Shown here: in pieces, positions 62,609 to 64,000 of the stretch | Numbering within the stretch: the first letter of the stretch is position 1 | Layout: each line of letters starts with the position of its first letter | Assembly (NCBI RefSeq): GCF_037975245.1 | Contig: NC_092580.1 | Span: 1,521,501 to 1,585,500, forward strand | Direction: 5' to 3' | DNA length: 64,000 nucleotides | DNA from: Apostichopus japonicus | Lineage: Eukaryota; Echinodermata; Holothuroidea; Aspidochirotida; Stichopodidae | Notes under the pieces: model-generated | Database searches by the model: none | Told to the model about the DNA's origin: nothing | Seen by the model: only the letters and a program-made list of their open reading frames with translations | Position numbers and translations under genes: made by a program

Positions 62609-64000
62609 CACTGGCGGATCCAGGGCCATTGTTTGGGAGGGGCCAAAGTGGCATTAGAGTGATATGGGGGAGGGGTCTAAGGGGAGGGGTGGAAAATTTT
62701 CTATTTCTGAATGCCCTCAGATGCAACTTGGTGCGACAAAAGTGTACAATGGTGATGTTAATTTACTTCTAAAAAAAATGTTTCCCAGGTGTAATTTTCT
62801 AAAATATTATAAAACAAAGTTGAGATCATCTTTCTCAAGAAATTTGATTTCTCATAGGTTATAAATTTCTTACAACCAGCCTGTAACTGCAAAATGGTGT
62901 TAAACTGTAAATCCTCATGCTCATACATTTACATAGCTCCCAACTCTTGAGAAGGCAAATGCTGGTCCATGCCACGAATCGCCGTCCTGGGGGAGGGGTA
63001 TAAGGGGAGGGGGTGTCCCCCTCCCCTTTTGAATTTTTTTTGGAATCCTGGTGATGCCTACATGTAAAATGGTGGCACTTAGAAAGGCTTTTGTCACCCA
63101 AAATTTTCTGAGAAATATGCATTTTTTTGTGTGTAACATCAATAAATTGAATAGTATACAAAAAATGAATGGTTATGAGTGCAATAGTGCAAATATTTCA
63201 TGAGTTGAAAGGAACAAATTTGCACCTCGTTGAATGGAACAAATTACCATTCATTATTTGTTTTATACAACACCTTCAAATTTGGATATAATTGGATGTA
63301 AAATGCACTCATGCAACAGATTGTTTTGAACAGACAGGTTTCTCTGCTCTCTTACCATTGAAAAAAGTGCTACCAAAAAAGTATAACGCATGGTTCTATC
63401 ATCATAGCGTGCAATAGAGCGGATTTTGCATGCAATCGACGAGCAATTGACCAATCAAATCGTCCCCGTTCTGGCGTAGTGACGAATGTTCAAAATGTGA
63501 GTTTTGAGAAAACGCGCTCTAAAGATTTTCATATTTTGACTTTAGTATAGCGTAACTAAAAGAGGATCTTTTTTACTGAAAGTTGTCAATATTTTAAATA
63601 TAACAAATAGAACTTTGAGTTCTCATGTTTGTTGCTGAAATTTCTTACATAGTAGTAATTTTAGTGTAAACATTTTCGTCGTTATGTCATGTCATTTTCA
63701 GTTAATTTTAGACATTCGCCACACATTGATCACTGTGCTAGAACTAAATTTTGAGGTTTCGTCCTGTCACAGACTTGTATTCGTCACTTTTGTGTGTAGT
63801 AGCCATAGGGTACACCGTGAATGTTCACTGTCACATGGGGAGAGGAAGGGGGGGGGGTTAGGTGGATTAACCTTACGATAGAAGAAAATAATCGAAGGGG
63901 TGGTACATTGGTCTTATTAATTTTAAAAAGAATGTCCACGGTTTACTTTAATGTATAAAATAGACAAGGAATGGGTTATACGCAGGTATCAACATACGTG
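62609..64000. mobile_element. Second copy of the 9.6-14.5 kb hAT-like element, inverted, cut by window end
   Basis: Begins CACTGGCGGATCCAGGGCC and is the reverse complement of about 13155-14547 throughout, including the hairpin and the start of the 190-bp tandem. The preceding 8 bp, ATTGTATT (62601-62608), should be its target duplication. The far end lies past 64000. Confidence 0.9.

Overview
The window is animal nuclear DNA: AT-rich, intron-rich and very repeat-rich, with short phased coding exons, GT-AG introns of 0.2-3 kb and many transposon relics. Gene content and the repeat types (TA microsatellites, TGACCT-type arrays, CACTGGCGGATCCA transposon ends) suggest a marine invertebrate deuterostome. 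An echinoderm such as a sea cucumber is my best guess, but that is inference. Nothing bacterial, no CRISPR and no operon is present.

Three protein genes can be modelled with confidence. (1) APEH (acylaminoacyl-peptide hydrolase), minus strand, left edge: three early coding exons (3766-3528, 2679-2589, 656-581); the rest lies off the left side. (2) PARP3, plus strand: eleven coding exons from 27480 to 39082 joined in phase to a complete 531-residue protein with a WGR domain, a regulatory domain and a full H-Y-E catalytic triad. (3) A type II membrane glycosyltransferase of the nucleotide-diphospho-sugar transferase family (46896-49601, plus strand), modelled in three phased exons: a short cytoplasmic tail, a membrane anchor, and a DxD catalytic domain. 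Weaker candidate exons lie at 24535-24564, 31129-31277, 44549-45316, 51581-51898, 55479-56303 and 58712-58924.

Layout: 1-3.8 kb APEH exons; 3.8-6.9 kb non-coding; 6.9-8.8 kb decayed Ty3/Gypsy-type element with a PHD-finger-like stretch between its RNase H tail and integrase; 9.6-14.5 kb a 4.93-kb hAT-like element with perfect 17-bp TIRs and an 8-bp target duplication, carrying satellite arrays and a LINE reverse transcriptase scrap; 14.75-20.4 kb two inverted arrays of a 213-bp unit around 3.3 kb (Foldback-like); 21.3-24.3 kb a nested or abutting chain of MITEs; 24.8-26.8 kb degenerate tandem duplications; 27.5-39.1 kb PARP3 with several intronic transposon relics; 40.6-41.6 kb Penelope-like relic; 42.2-44.6 kb palindromic satellites; 46.9-49.6 kb glycosyltransferase, whose second intron holds a 165-bp perfect inverted repeat built on a tRNA-like SINE; 50.1-50.8 kb TGACCT array; 52.8-53.8 kb another hAT-like element; 54.4-54.9 kb LINE relic; 55.4-60 kb possible spliced transcript with a 17-bp minisatellite; 60.1-62.2 kb 78-bp minisatellite; 62.6-64 kb the end of a second, inverted copy of the 9.6-14.5 kb element.

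The genes do not form one pathway. APEH and PARP3 are divergently oriented neighbours separated by about 23 kb of transposon-filled DNA; the glycosyltransferase lies 8 kb downstream of PARP3. The most unusual content is in the mobile DNA: the inverted 213-bp arrays, the PHD-bearing Gypsy relic, the composite hAT-like element and the perfect SINE palindrome.
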